A stretch of DNA of 64,000 bases from Amphimedon queenslandica (GCF_000090795.2 NW_003546288.1:232254-296253); one strand, 5' to 3'; counted from the stretch's first letter, positions 21,910-34,444 are shown. Made by a program: numbers and translations. The notes: generated from the letters alone by a model not told the origin.

Positions 21910-24580
21910 CCAGGAATACACTGGATGATCTACTTTTGATATTCCTAAGTATTTCTTGTATAGAGTAAGACAACATACAATGATAACTAATGCAATGTAA
22001 AGCTTACCTGCTTCACTGTAACCATTTTCTTTTTTTGACAAACAAGTAATTAGAGAATGATTTGAGCATGTGCAGCCACGCACATTTTCAAGCACATGTT
22101 ATTAATATTAACAAAATGGCAGCATGTAATAAGTTTCATTGAACCCACAAGCCATAGCACAATTTCTTTATTTCTTGGAGAATGATCTGATGGGTCATGG
22201 ATCTACGCATAACTATTTGGAGTAGCATGGTGCAAAAATTGTTCTTGTAGTACCAGTCAATATTGAGATACAGGTTGCCAACGGAATTGAGACTTTCTTG
22301 ATGATAATGAAGGTTTACAAAAGGTGGCTGAACGAAACGGCCCATTTTCCAGATTTCGACTTTTCTCTCAGACAAGGTTTAGAGCCACACTAGTGGTACC
22401 AATTGAGTCCTTTGGTCAAGACAAGGTCCTCTCTAAGAAGTCTGGTAAACAGGAGCTTGTTTTCCCTGTATAGCAAAGGGTGCATAATTCATGGCAGCCA
22501 TTTTGATTGGGGGTAAATCCTACTTAGTGATGCTACTGTGTTACTAATTTACAGTATGGGATTGGAAACTGATCAGATAAGCACATTTTTAGCCGTACTT
22601 AAGCAGGTGTGACTAGGCTGTTTTTATCAATGAGCCCGGCAGCCCTAATTAACAAAGCTAAGGTGCTTCTTTAGTCTATTTTGAACTTTTTGGGACACTT
22701 TTGAGCAAAGAAGGGCATTTAAGTCATTTACAGTAAGCTCCACTACACTCTTTTACATGCCACTAAACGTGTAAAGTTTTTTAATACTTTGCTTTGATTT
22801 TGCTTTACTCAATATTTTAAGTTCCTTTTATGATAGACTTTTGGGACTCTAATACGGACACTTATGCTTTTTGGGCTTGCATTTATCATTTTTAACTACA
22901 TATGAGATATTTTTGTGCCACTAAACTACTATAATTATGGTATCTTTTACTGTAGTGATGGGTAGAAGGAAGTTAAGGCTTAAACATGTCAAAACTATGA
23001 GAAGTTAAAACAGATGGGAAACACTACACCCCTCTTAATGTCAATACCATTTCAGCTTATTGCAAGGTATGATCAGTCCATTACTCCTTCACTTCCTCGG
23101 TCAACATGTGATGATGATACCATAAACCATTATACTAAGTAACAGGGAAGGGAAACTGATGACGTGATTTCATTCAAATCAATGAAAGTAGGTGCAGACA
23201 AACCTTGTAAGACTCTGCCCCTTCCGCAGATCATTGAGACTAAATTAATACGACTGACAGGACTGCTAGATTAAATGTAGCTTGAAGCCAGATCTAGGGC
23301 AGTTACATAGCTTATATTGTTGCTGAAGGTTTACTTACTTATTAGAAACTGTTAAAACTTTAATACAGCACTTTATTTTGAAGAAAAATGAGAAAAAGCA
23401 TGCTTTTGTACCATGCGTGGTAGGATGAAAATCTATTCAACCTATAACTTGCTGTGGGTAACTAAAACTGAGAGTGTCAATATAAAAAACAAGCATCAAG
23501 TAATGTTACGTGCCACTAAGACACTTTTATTATTACTAGTGCTTCATACAGATCATAAGATCCCAAAATGTCCGCTTTTAGAGACGTATCTCTTCAACCT
23601 ATATCACAAAAAGTTAGTAAAATTAGGATACAGGACAAAAATTGTATCAAGGATCAGGTTTTTTCACATGCCTTTAGCCTTTTATATAAGCCAAAGACAG
23701 CACTGTGGAAAAAAACAGCTATTATAATCATTACAAGCACTTTTAATACCATGCATTGCAAACACCACAAAAATGTAGTGGTAATTAGGTGCGAACCATG
23801 GTGGAAATGACGTCTGCTATAATTGGTACTCTAGTAGTCTTGAGCTAGTCTACTTCCTGAGAACTATTAGTTATATAAAAATCAACTAAAGAGAATATTT
23901 TGTAATCACATGCAAGGTAACTTCTGCACGCACACATTGCTTATCACTGCATATAATCAAATACAGAGACCAAATAGTGCTTTCTATGAACAACTAGTTC
24001 ATGCACACGCATATTGAATCACAATAATTTAAATCTATGGTGTCAATATTTTCATATCATGTAAATGGTCGATGTGTTTCAATATTATAGCAATCATCAT
24101 GCCACGTAAACCAAGACTGAAAAATATGAAATACCTTGAACTGTCACGAAGATTAAGGAAAGTATCACTAAATGTATCTATACCAATCAGTTATTACCAT
24201 AGCCAACCATTGCACACACTTAAAAGTTGGAAGGTTGTACAACTTGGGTCTACCTGAACATTGGATTGATGTGCCACTAAATGATGAGACAGTTGTTAAA
24301 GAAAAGATATTCACAACACTGATTAATTCTTCCCTTTTCATACTGAAGGTCAATGAATTGCTAGCCTGATCACTTAAATATGATGGCTATGAGGCAAATT
24401 TTCAAGTCATTTTGATGTCATTCCAAAACAAATATTAGGAGTGTTGTCCAGTAATGCCAGTGACTTTCCTAAAATGTAAATAATTGTCCCAAGTACATTA
24501 TTATCCCAAGGATTTCATAGGATGATAGATATCATTTGTACATCCCCCCTTAGTACATACAAACCATACCCCTTACCTAA
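21910..24580. other. No recognisable gene
   Basis: Short ORFs (22136-22375 minus, 23413-23727 plus, 24072-24257 plus) show no motif I can name. Composition is AT-rich with scattered CCATTTT and simple-sequence blocks. Confidence 0.4.
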
Positions 24581-24589
24581 TGTCTTAAT

Positions 24590-25005
24590 GTACAGTATCT
24601 CCTATGATTGTCCCAGGACAGTGGTACCCATATCCTCTTGTGAATGTATCCTAAAAGGACTATGTTACTATGTACGTCCTAGGATTGTCCCAGGACAAGG
24701 GTACCCATACCCTCTTGTCAAGGTATCCTAAGAGGACTATGTTACTATGTATGTCCTAGGATTGTCCCAGGACAGACCCACCCATACACTATTGTCAATG
24801 TATCCTAAGAGGGCTATGTTACTATGTATGTCCTAGGATTGTCCCAGGATAGGGGTACCCATACCCTCTTGTCAATGTATCCTAAGAGGACTATGTTACT
24901 ATGTATGGCCTAGGATTGTCCCAGGACAGGGGTACCCATACCCTCTTGTCAATGTATCCTAAGAAGACTATGTTACTATGTTTGTCCTAGGACAGGCTTA
25001 CCCCT
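24590..25005 (+). repeat. 77-bp minisatellite, about 5.3 units
   Basis: The block TATGTTACTATGTA starts at 24661, 24738, 24815, 24892 and 24969, a constant 77-bp spacing. Each unit holds TCCTAGGATTGTCCCAGGAC, GGTACCCATACCCTCTTGTC and AATGTATCCTAAGAGGAC. Short internal palindromes (GTCCTAGGAT; GTCCCAGGAC) give it secondary-structure potential. Units are highly similar, so the array is young. Confidence 0.95.
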
Positions 25006-25072
25006 GTGAATGTGCTATGAAGTTAAACATAACTGTCATAAAAGTTTATATTGTCATTTATTCATTATTATG

Positions 25073-27850
25073 TCAAAAATGCATTCTATTTTTACATAAA
25101 CTTGGCTTTCTATTATGTAAGTCACACAAGTGTATTATATAAAAATGAAACGTTTCTCTATTCATGTGGTGAGTAATCCTTGCATTTTGAAAGCCATGAG
25201 AAAAATTGCTCAAATTTTGCTGTTGACCAGTATGACAGTTTATATGCATAGACACATGTAGTTTATAGCTACCTTTTCCATTTCTGGTACTTTGTCTGGA
25301 TCACAGTTTTCTTTACACCATAGATCAATGTGCCTCTTAAAGTTCATTCTATCTATAACAAATGTCATCTCTGATATTTTCTTAGCCATTGGTGGCATGC
25401 ATCGTCGTAACATATAATTCCTTAAAATATGATAACTAAATGCATGTTTGTACTTTGTAATATTTTCATACTTAATTTAGAAGTTCTTGTCTCATTGTTG
25501 TACAAGAAAGAATGCAAGTGCCCATACACTTGTGTCTTACTCTCTGATCCATAAATCTTATTTAAAAATGCTATTGTACCACATGGCCATATACCAGCTA
25601 GTATTCCTAAAAGTATATGTAGTGTTGAATACCATATAGTGGGAAATTTTGGAGGGCTACATTTGGGTGAACTGCTGAACTTTGGTGCATTTTTAATGTG
25701 GCAAATTTGTGGTCACGTGCCATTGAGTTTGCGTATAATGACTCAAAATGGCTGATTTTTATTTTGGCGAATGACTATCAAAATGCCAAATTCACCAAAT
25801 TTAATCACCTCCAAAATTTCCCACTATTCGGTATTCATTATTGAACAAGACATTATTGTGATTTTGAGGTTAATGTATTTCAAAATCACATGTAACTATC
25901 CGACTATATAGTAATCACTCCTTCCACACTATAACTTATTGTTACCAGAAACAACCAAAACATAACGTTTAGCTGAAATGTACTACCCATACATAGTTCA
26001 AAAGTCTCAGACAGACAAGATTAATTAGCATATACTTGTATTGCCTACATGGGCATGCAGATTGATGCTTTATAGGCAATGATGCGTAACAGCTACTTAT
26101 TGAACAAAGTCTGCATGTAAATGCACAAGATATACATGTTGCAATTATGACTATAAGTTTTGCTAATTGTTTATTCTGTAAACAATTCAAATCTACAAAC
26201 CTGCTGTGATACGGTTCAGCTTTTTCTTCTTATCTTTTTCTGTTATATTGCAATTTTCCTTCATTCTAAAATGCTGCTCTATATCATAAGAAAACAAAAT
26301 GTACTTACCACAGCTTTTATTGTAATAACATACATTGCTGGTGTCTCATCAAAGTCAATTTTTTTTTTGTGGCTGTGCACATGTATCATGTGATGATGTC
26401 AAAGTTTGTATTATGTGACCAGCAGCTGGGGCATCCTTTATTTCAACATTATAAGAAATGTTGTTTTCAAAATCCTCCACAATATGAACAGGAAGAAAAG
26501 TCCCTAACTCCTAAGTTGTTTGAGATAACTCTTTTCCTAAACAAAGAACCTGTTATGTATCGTAACATACACATAGCTATAAAATAAATTGAGAAACCTG
26601 ATATAATGTGTTTCTTCTTGTTATTTGTCAAATTGCTTTGACAATATCATTGCCATTGGCATCTCTGTTACTTTGTCACACATCTGCTCATCATCATGCT
26701 AATCACAAGTAATGGGACATGATTTCACGACAAGCGGTTTGTGAAGTGTGCAATACCATGATGCATATGAAGGGCTATTAGGGCAACCAGTTTTTACAGT
26801 TCCTGGCAGTCCATCATATTCAACGAATCCAGCTTCAGTTGCCAAACAAACATCTCTATGATTTTTCATGTTTGCATCCATTACAATGACTGATCCACAG
26901 CCAGGTTTAGAACAACTATGAGCTTTGACTGATAGTAATTAATTAGTAAAAATGTAATAACTAACCAGCACTATCTTCTGTAAACATTGGCTGATACAAA
27001 GGAGTGACTTGCAATAATGTTTCTCCATAATCCTTATGCATCCTAAGTGAACTCAGACACATCTTTTCTGGGTACCATGAGCAGAAAGTTAGTAAGGAGG
27101 ACTGGAAAAAAGCATCTTCGAAATGCCTCCTATTAAGGTGCTGACAAAAATTGAAGACAGAACTACATGAGTATAAAAGTTTTGCTAATAATATCAGTAA
27201 TTAAATTGCTTTGATTACTTGTCATTGATGCTCCTAACATGTACATAGTTAACATTTCTGCTCGCTGCTGAAAGCTTATATGGCCTATCAGAACATCAGC
27301 TTTAAGTCGCATTAAGAAATCCATTTGAAATGCTGTCTCTCTTGAAGACACAAAGTAGTCATGCTGTTGCCAGTCTTCATTAAAATGAATGTGCCCATCA
27401 TACGAATAATTGTTATAATACTGGACATAAGAACACTGAGCGTTTCAGCAAGTTTTATGGTAGTGGCATCCCAGAATGGTACCAATGTGATCATCATAAA
27501 TGATTAAAGGAGCGGAGCGATCTGTTCTGATAGCTAACTTTGACTCACATTTGAGGCAGGTAGTTGACATGCTTATTAAGGGAATTCCTATTATTTTGCC
27601 ATTAGAGTCATGGTCCAGGAATTGCTTTTTCAAAGTTTCATTTGACAGAAATGCTGCTTGATTCAGTTCCTATAGGTTCTCCAATATTAAATTTCCTTCA
27701 GCTTCATTTATAGAACAGCTATCTTCTCCAAATTTTGCGAATTCTAGGACTACTTTCCAAAATTCAGGTAGGTCATTTGGAAGAAACATAACAGCAAACA
27801 ACAGTCTTCTAAGAATCGTAACATTGTCTTAATACTTAGAAATGATGCCC
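25073..27850 (-). pseudogene. KDZ-type CxC5/CxC6 transposon gene
   Basis: Minus-strand exons in order. 27850-27210: VTILRRLLFAVMFLPNDLPE, then CLKCESKLAIR, GTILGCHYHKTC (stop) NAQCS, DGHIHFNEDWQQHDYFVSSR and ADVLIGHISFQQRAEMLTMY, matching the CxC5 cysteine cluster associated with KDZ transposases. 26900-26700: CSKPGCGSVIVMDANMKNHR, DVC, then GLPGTVKTGCPNSPSYASWY and CTLHKP, matching CxC6. 25405-25275: TFVIDRMNFKRHIDLWCKEN, CDPDKVPEMEK before a GTAGCT donor. 25255-25073: NCHTGQQQNLSNFSH and MNRETFHFYIIHLCDLHN. Stops at about 27535 (TGA) and 27667 (TAG) are the main lesions. KDZ enzymes are DDE-type DNA transposases; this looks like the metazoan form. It is divergent from the ATPase gene starting at 27944. 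Confidence 0.7.
25627..25836. mobile_element. 210-bp inverted-repeat element
   Basis: Begins GAATACCATATAGTGGGAAA and ends with CTCCAAAATTTCCCACTATTCGGTATTC, giving a ~30-bp TIR with two mismatches. AT-rich, non-coding; the TATAGTGGGAAATTTTGGAG core resembles Tc1/mariner-derived MITEs. It lies inside an intron-sized gap of the CxC5/CxC6 gene. Confidence 0.75.
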
Positions 27851-27943
27851 AACATTTCTAGAAGGTATCAGGTGTGAAAGCACATGCTCAAGTTGTCATT
27901 ACATGATTCTCATGCCTGTGAACACATGTTTCAAAGATACAAT

Positions 27944-28573
27944 GGCAAGTTCTCCCAGAGGTAGTGTTCTTGAAGGAAGAAATAAGGTTCTTGAGCTATG
28001 GTACAGACTTAGCCAATGTTGGAAGCAAGATATAAACTGGAATTTGTATCCTAAAGAAATAGTACAGGTTTGTACTGTATAATAGATGTACTATAATCTT
28101 ACCTTATATTCTACAGGGTTGTCACACAATAGCTAATTCAATAAGTATGCCAGCTTCAGCAGTATTGGCAGGAGTTATAACTGCTGTCAGTTTTGCTATG
28201 TCTAATTCAGTTGTTGAAGTAGAAGATAAGGAATAGATTGAACCTGTTATTTTTTTGGAATTTAATATGCATGGCTACTGGATCAGGAAAATGAAGTTTA
28301 TGTAAATTTCTACGAAAGATTCTTGACTTGGCCAGGGCAAATTGTGGCATGAATGAACAGTCTCCAACTTGGTTTATTGATGACCAGAGTTTCGAAAAAA
28401 TGGGATCAATGATGGCTGATAATGGTGGAAGGCTACTGGGTTTGTATGATGAGGTTGAAATGTTCTTGTCACAAATAAATGTCTTTCATGCAAAGAATGT
28501 AGTTGATTCACATGAGCAAGCTGTCTTTTTGCAGCTTTATGGAGGAAGTCCTTTGTCAAGGAAAACAGGTTAG
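27944..28573 (+). pseudogene. DUF3987-like P-loop ATPase exons
   Basis: Exon 1 (ATG 27944 to a GTTTGT donor at 28072) encodes MASSPRGSVLEGRNKVLELW and more. Exon 2 starts after an ACAG acceptor near 28118 (GCHTIANSISMPASAVLAGV), continues through IEPVIF, then slips frame to WNLICMATGSGK, a Walker A motif, followed at once by TGA before SLCKFLRKILDLARAN. Exon 28328-28573 carries the Walker B stretch LLGLYDEVEMFL and NVVDSHEQAVFLQLYGGSPL, ending SRKT before a GTTAGT donor. This is the DUF3987-type primase/helicase-like ATPase seen in many invertebrate repeats. The frame slip and TGA at the P-loop disable it. Confidence 0.6.
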
Positions 28574-28994
28574 TTTCTTATACATTGATAGTTCACTGCT
28601 TAAATGTAGTAAACATCACAAATGGAAAAAGACAAAGGAAGACATTTCAATATTATTCTGGAAAAGACTTTAGACTTCAATCATAATGATTTTGACATAA
28701 TCATAATCAATCATTTTGATTAAATACAGACTTGTATAATTAAGTGTCATAGTCGTTAAAGGATACGTTCCTATTTAGCTAGATGAGTGTGACACCAGTG
28801 CAAAAAGTCATGAAGTAACAAATACTGAGAAAAAAAAGCTGACACTGAGAACTGAAACATTAGATGCATTGAGAATGACAAGTAAGCTGTACTTATGATA
28901 CGAAATAATTTTACATATACTTATATACCGCAAGCTATTCATTGAGATAATGCAGTAACTTTTAACACTCCTAGATGTAATGATCTTCTTTAGC

Positions 28995-30320
28995 AGGTGC
29001 ATATGTCAAGATCCTCTTGAAAAGTTTTTTGGTTGTCAGCGCCAAATTGGAACAACTCACGACAATCCAAATGTTAAAGAATTTCAACAGAATACACAGA
29101 CCCTCCGAGTTGTTGTCACTGTATGCAGAGGTTCTGTCAAATCAAATTGTAGAGAAAATGACAATTTAAATGGATCAGAATATAACACTCAGCCGCTGCA
29201 AAAAAGAAGGAAAAAGATTGATAGCAACATGACACGTAATACAGGTACAAAACATTTAATACTGGTAATATTTTGAAATTTTAATATAGTGACAATAAAT
29301 GCTTCTACCACCATTACTACTATTTCAGATGATCCTATTGAGAATTCAGATAATGTCGTCAATGAAGGTAAATCAATTCACTTTTATTGATAAATAGATA
29401 ACTCTTTCTCAATAGATGTACAAATGTGTGAAGTAATAATCAAAGGATTTGCTTCACGACAACAGCCTTCATATTCATTTGACACCACAAATGAATCATT
29501 AATCAAAGCAGCAAATACCTTCATTCAGTGGCAGTACCTCCTTGTAAACAATTCTTCATAATTTTTTCACAATACCTTGTAAGCAGTATCAAATATTGCT
29601 TCACTACACAGAGCAGCTTACAATTGGAGAGGGAGTACATTTGTACACAGTTCCATGCTTTAAGGACTTATGATGCTTTTCATGCTACTTGGTCAACGTT
29701 TCTGAAGCTATCAATCGGATGCAACCCAGGCCCAGCTTTCTAACTCAGAGCATAGTTACCATTCATGTTGACCAAAAATATTCAATTTCACAAGAACATG
29801 AAGCAGCATTGATTCCGGAAGTAAACACCATTGAAGAAAACACATTGAGATACTTTACTGGCTAGCTATGGAAAAAGATTTCATCACAAATATTAAAATC
29901 TAACCATGAACACCAACACACCCTTTTACAGTTTATGAACAACACTAGTGGAACTGACAAGGTTGACACTAATGACCACTCTAAAGAATGGACACACATC
30001 ATGAATAGAGGTGGTCTTTATCAGGTCTCTGCATCTATCTACCGTCTATTTTACCACATGGAAGTCAAACTTAGACAATATTACTGTTTAAAACGAGCAG
30101 TTCTAGAACCAACAGGAAACAAAGATAATCAATGAAGCATGTGAAAATGAAGAGGTGATACACCAGCGGCATATACATACAGAAGATGAGGATGATTTGA
30201 GCATTGTGGGTGAACTTTATGACATGATAGTGTCTGAATTCGTCACCATTTCAGGGTTCTATTATGCTTCTTCTGTTGTGGACTTGTACAAAAAGATTTC
30301 ATCTAAGAGTCTGTCGTAAT
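28995..30320 (+). pseudogene. P-like (TNP/RNase H) transposase C-terminal region
   Basis: The exon after the 28997 acceptor encodes CICQDPLEKFFGCQRQIGTT, DNPNVKEFQQNTQTLRV, the signature of the C-terminal RNase H part of P-element/THAP9-like transposases (DPLE.FFG..R...G...NP....F). Later blocks in order: 29415-29560 SFDTTNESLIKAANTFIQWQ; 29600-29760 EQLTIGEGVHLYTVPCFKDL; 29790-29900 ISQEHEAALIPEVNTIEENT and LRYFTG; 29935-30135 SKEWTHIMNRGGLYQVSASI; 30135-30320 EFVTISGFYYASSVVDLYKK. Several stops and frame changes. It follows the ATPase exons in the same orientation with matching intron edges, so the two may form one gene. Confidence 0.6.
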
Positions 30321-31289
30321 AGGAGTTGGAAAAACTATCCAGACTACATGCTAGCTTACCATTCTCTTCATCCGAAATATGGTTTATCATTTTTGCAGAT
30401 CATCGTTGGCTCATGATCATAACCTTCAGTCTAGCCATAGCCATATGAGCTATTATTATAGGCATAATTACGCTGCACCCACCATGCATAGGTGTTTTTG
30501 CATGACGTCATCAGTTTCAAATCCCTATTAATTAGTAATACAATCTGTGATGATACACAGCCTACCATTCAGACTAGTCCTGCACCATCACTGTCTGAAG
30601 AAAGCTTAGTAGGTCGATGCCGAATACTTCTACTCTAACCTCACTGGATTGTTACCTAGTCATTGGATGACTTCATTGTTAATTTTTAGTTCACATTCAT
30701 CTTTATTTTCAATATCGACAAAACAACAGAAAATACATAGCTGCATTACTAAACTAGTATTGTCTGTACCTGGTCATTAACAATTGACAAAGATTTTGAA
30801 GTTTGTAACTGCTATGTTTTTGCCATGTTTTTGCCAAAGCTTGACAGTGTCGATGCTGTCAAATGTTTACAATCTTGCTTAGACAACGGTAAGATTTGTA
30901 ATGGAAATTGAGATAAGTTCAAATAAACAAGATCAGCACCAAGGAATATTTAAAGATAGAACTGGTAAATATTCATACATTATTTGTATTGTATTAATAT
31001 ATGATATATACATGCAATAAATACAAGTCTAACATAATTATGTCTAAATGCTTCATATACATCATTAAATTCATTACTTGTATGTATAGTATGCATATCA
31101 TTAATATGTAATATTTCTAATTATACAGTTAGGTATCACTGTTGTGGCATATTTTGACACCAGTACAATTGTCACTACTCCCACTATTCAACACACTAAA
31201 TGTGAGATTTTTATTCGTAAGAACTCTGAATGTTGTAGACATTGCCCTGAATATAGATAAATAGTTTTGCATATTTTGTAATACATTAT

Positions 31290-32170
31290 TATGAATTGTT
31301 TAATAGGATTACATTACAAGTATTATCAAATCCAGCTTTAAAACGTTCACTGTCGACTACTGCCAATACTTCAAAATATACAAATTGGCAATTTTTATCA
31401 CCTGACGAAGTAAAAGCTAAAGCAGCTACACTTGAGAAGAAAAATGACAGGTTGCAGATGATGATGAAGATTTTGTGTGTCAAGATTTCTGCTTTATTTC
31501 AACATGAGGGAGATGTCTTAGATGACTGCACTTCATCAGATCTTGCTGACATCATGAAAGAAGAGGGTCCAAATGTCATGGCATCACCAAATCCTCACTC
31601 TTTTAGAAGCATCTTTTTTCATTAACAGCAGAAAAATTTGTCAAGAGGGCGTAAAGGCTTTTGCTGGCAACCATTCATGATAAGGTGGTGCCTTTACCTT
31701 CATCACCAGTCATCAAAAGCTGATAATACATTGAGACATTATTACTCTTACATTTGAAAGAACTTTAAACGACTACTCCAATTGCATAAAAACTAGACGA
31801 GGCTACTCTCATGATGTTGACATGCAATTATTTGCTGCTGCCAAAATGAGTGCATGTCATGATTGGGAAAAGCTAAAAAAACTTCTCGACGAAATGTACA
31901 TTAATGAGAGCATAGTATATAACAAAAATACAGAAGAAATGATGGGAGTTGTAGACCTAGGAGGAATTAATAATCATCTCATGGCTTTTGAGCGTTCTCT
32001 TAAAGAGGGAGACCATAACTACCTTTTTCAAAATGTAGCAAAAACAATGCTAGACATTATGGTAAAAGGGGTGTTCACTCCATTTTGTGTTCCATATGCC
32101 CATTTTCCATGCATGAGTATTTCTGGTGACATACTTCTTTATCCATTATGGAAGCTGTTTATCAATTAGA
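31290..32170 (+). pseudogene. P-like transposase, N-terminal to early catalytic part
   Basis: 31296-31625 encodes a coiled-coil-like segment (DEVKAKAATLEKKNDRLQMM) then KEEGPNVMASPNPHSF; a frame change leads into WQPFMIRWCLYLHHQSS. 31822-32169 encodes WEKLKKLLDEMYINESIVYN, EEMMGVVDLGGINNHLMAFE, QNVAKTMLDIMVKGVFTPFC and PYAHFPCMSISGDILLYPLW. This order (VYDK..G..IG.V.LGD.N.HL..FE, ..HML..MVRGLF.PL.FPYA.F) is that of P/THAP9-like transposases. The copy stops before the second catalytic Asp. It is a separate insertion from the C-terminal fragment at 28.99-30.3 kb. Confidence 0.65.
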
Positions 32171-32199
32171 GAGCTGGCCTGGCGTACTATGTAATAGTA

Positions 32200-32290
32200 A
32201 ATGTTACAATGTTTCATGTAATAGTCATAGTACTAGTAATAGCAGTTTCAATTTTAGAAGTAATAGTAATAGTAATAGGACCCAAGTATT
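32200..32290. repeat. AGTAAT-rich simple repeat
   Basis: Imperfect runs of TAGTAATAG and GTAATAGTAATAG directly after the truncated P-like transposase. Confidence 0.6.
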
Positions 32291-32478
32291 AGTGTTAAAA
32301 TTGAGAAATTGAATATCATAAATAATTTTTCACAAAATGCAATACCAGTTACCATTGCATCAGTCCAATATCTCATCAGGCTACCTTACATAAGATATAC
32401 ATGTAACAGGCGTAAAATAGTCATGTGATTGACTAAAGACCATTTGATTAGTATGAGACTTAAAATCAGAGTACTACA

Positions 32479-32810
32479 ATGGCTACTGAATCAAAAATCT
32501 TATCTCAATTTGGGCAGGCATTTGAAGTTAAAGGAGATGACTTTAAGGCAAATTGTAAACATTGTCCTAAAACAATATCTGGATCCAAAAAGACATGCTC
32601 CAACTTTACAACACATTTAAAAGGAAGTTTCATTATGAAATAGCACATGTACATGATGTACTCAATGTTATTTCACAGAGAAAGCACCTACACATTTAGA
32701 CAGCTATTGTGAAGGACCAAAGTGATTCTGGAGCAGGGCCTAGCAGATCAGAGCAATTAAAATTGACAGCTTTCTTTGATACTGGATCTGAAAGAAAGTA
32801 ATGCCTAAGT
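32479..32810 (+). pseudogene. BED zinc finger of a hAT-type transposase
   Basis: ATG 32479 opens MATESKILSQFGQAFEVKGD, then FKANCKHCPKTISGSKKTCS and NFTTHLK. This is a BED finger: C-x2-C, basic GSKK segment, then NFxxHLK and a distal His. At 32620 the frame slips by one, after which RKFHYEIAHVHDVL, SGAGPSRSEQLKLTAFFD continue the usual post-BED linker of hAT transposases. No catalytic domain follows. Confidence 0.65.
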
Positions 32811-32819
32811 GATATCCTT

Positions 32820-34040
32820 CAGAGGTAGGCTACTATCTACGTGCAAATTACTCCTGCAAGGAGTATCCTGTCTAAATGTGCAATCAGGTTCACCTGCAGT
32901 GGGTTTTTCATTTTACGTGGAGCTTAGAACATTGTCCTGTTCTTCAGTATGTACTGATTCTTCAGTATTAATCTATAGCAAATAGAATGGAGTGAAGGAC
33001 AATGAAACTTGACATTAATTTTGTCACTATTAAACACATTGGTCATATAACTTGTCATAGCTTTTTTGGATGAAAGTTCCTCGAAACACGAGGTCAAGAA
33101 TGCCTACTTTTTGTCACAATAATCATTACCTAGTCAGTATTAATGCAATAATAATTGATCTTCCTTATTCAGTGAATCATCCTAGAGGCCCATCAGAGAA
33201 ATATTTATTCCAGTAACACTGCAGTAATGTGGAACTTTTATCTAACATGAAAGAGCCACTAATGATATTTTTTGTTGTGATATATATAAAATTCTATTAG
33301 GGGCTCTCTCACATGCCTCAACATTGCCTTATAACATTGCGTTAGGAGTAAATACAAAAGAATATGTATGTAGACACAAATGATAAAGGGAGAAATGTAA
33401 AGAAAAATGGATATTTGCCAAAAATGTCATAACTAGAAACAAAAATTTGCAAAAGATAAAAAAGGTTCACAAGAAAATTAATTAAGGTGATTCAATACAT
33501 TTAACCCTATGTTTCAGTTTTTTGTTAATGAGAATGTTGAACATATCTAACACTTAAAGAGCAGTGGTTTTGTGATCAAATACTTGACAGAATTGCAAAT
33601 ACATGATTTTAATAGCCATCAAGTCTCTGCTATCTATAAAAAGCTGTTTCTGAATGAAAATATATGACCAGTTTATGGGGTGAATTTTGAATAATGTATG
33701 ATTAAATTTACCAATAACTACAGTCTTTTCTTTTATAACTTCTTTCCCTTACTAGATGGCAAAAATGCAACCACATAAGGTAGGGTTCCATAATTTTGAT
33801 GCATTGCTCAAATTTTAAAATGCAATATGAATTACAAAACTAACTTTAACTGAGGCACTAAATTCACATGCATGAATTATCTATTGTTCCCATGGTACAT
33901 GTATGTGTATGAAAGTATACTAAAACTGCCAGACTACAGCTGAATATAATTAATTTAAAATGTGCAATAAGAAATTAAATGGATAGTGCCTGAGGTTAGC
34001 TAATGTGACAGTTTTTTTCCCAAAAGCATTGAACTTACTT
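32820..34040. other. AT-rich, no gene recognised
   Basis: No ORF with recognisable motif and no clear terminal repeats. Confidence 0.4.
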
Positions 34041-34043
34041 ATA

Positions 34044-34444
34044 TAAAGATCCAGACCTGGGGTCAATTACAAAAGCTCAATGACAACAACGCATTCAAAT
34101 ACACTCCTTTTGCATGAAAAGGCTCAATTACAGTTATAATTACACCATGATAGTGTAAATTCAATTACATTTTCAATTACAATTACTATTTGATGTACAT
34201 GTATTGCAACAAGATAATTCGCAGTGGTTACACTGTGCCTTAAAATTTACTTGAGGTAGTGATTGGCAGTAATGAAATACACCCGTACACACAAGAGTAC
34301 ATTAAAAACATTTCTTTGTGTATCTGTACCTGTTGTAGTTAGTTAACTCAAATATAACTGAAACTTCAATTACGTAAGCTGAAGCACAATTACAATTACA
34401 GTAACACAACTGTAATTGTAATTTACCCCAGGTCTGAATAGATC
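34044..34444. mobile_element. hAT-type MITE
   Basis: Element 34052-34436 begins CAGACCTGGGGTCAATTACA and ends GTAATTTACCCCAGGTCTG. The CAGACCTGGGGT start is typical of hAT-derived MITEs, and the interior is rich in CAATTACA motifs. The 8-bp flanks TAAAGATC (34044-34051) and AATAGATC (34437-34444) match at 6 of 8 positions, consistent with a decayed 8-bp target duplication. Confidence 0.75.

Noticed and set aside
24590-25005. Regular repeat array considered as a CRISPR
   Set aside because: Units are contiguous with no unique spacers, 77 bp long, in a eukaryotic context without cas genes.
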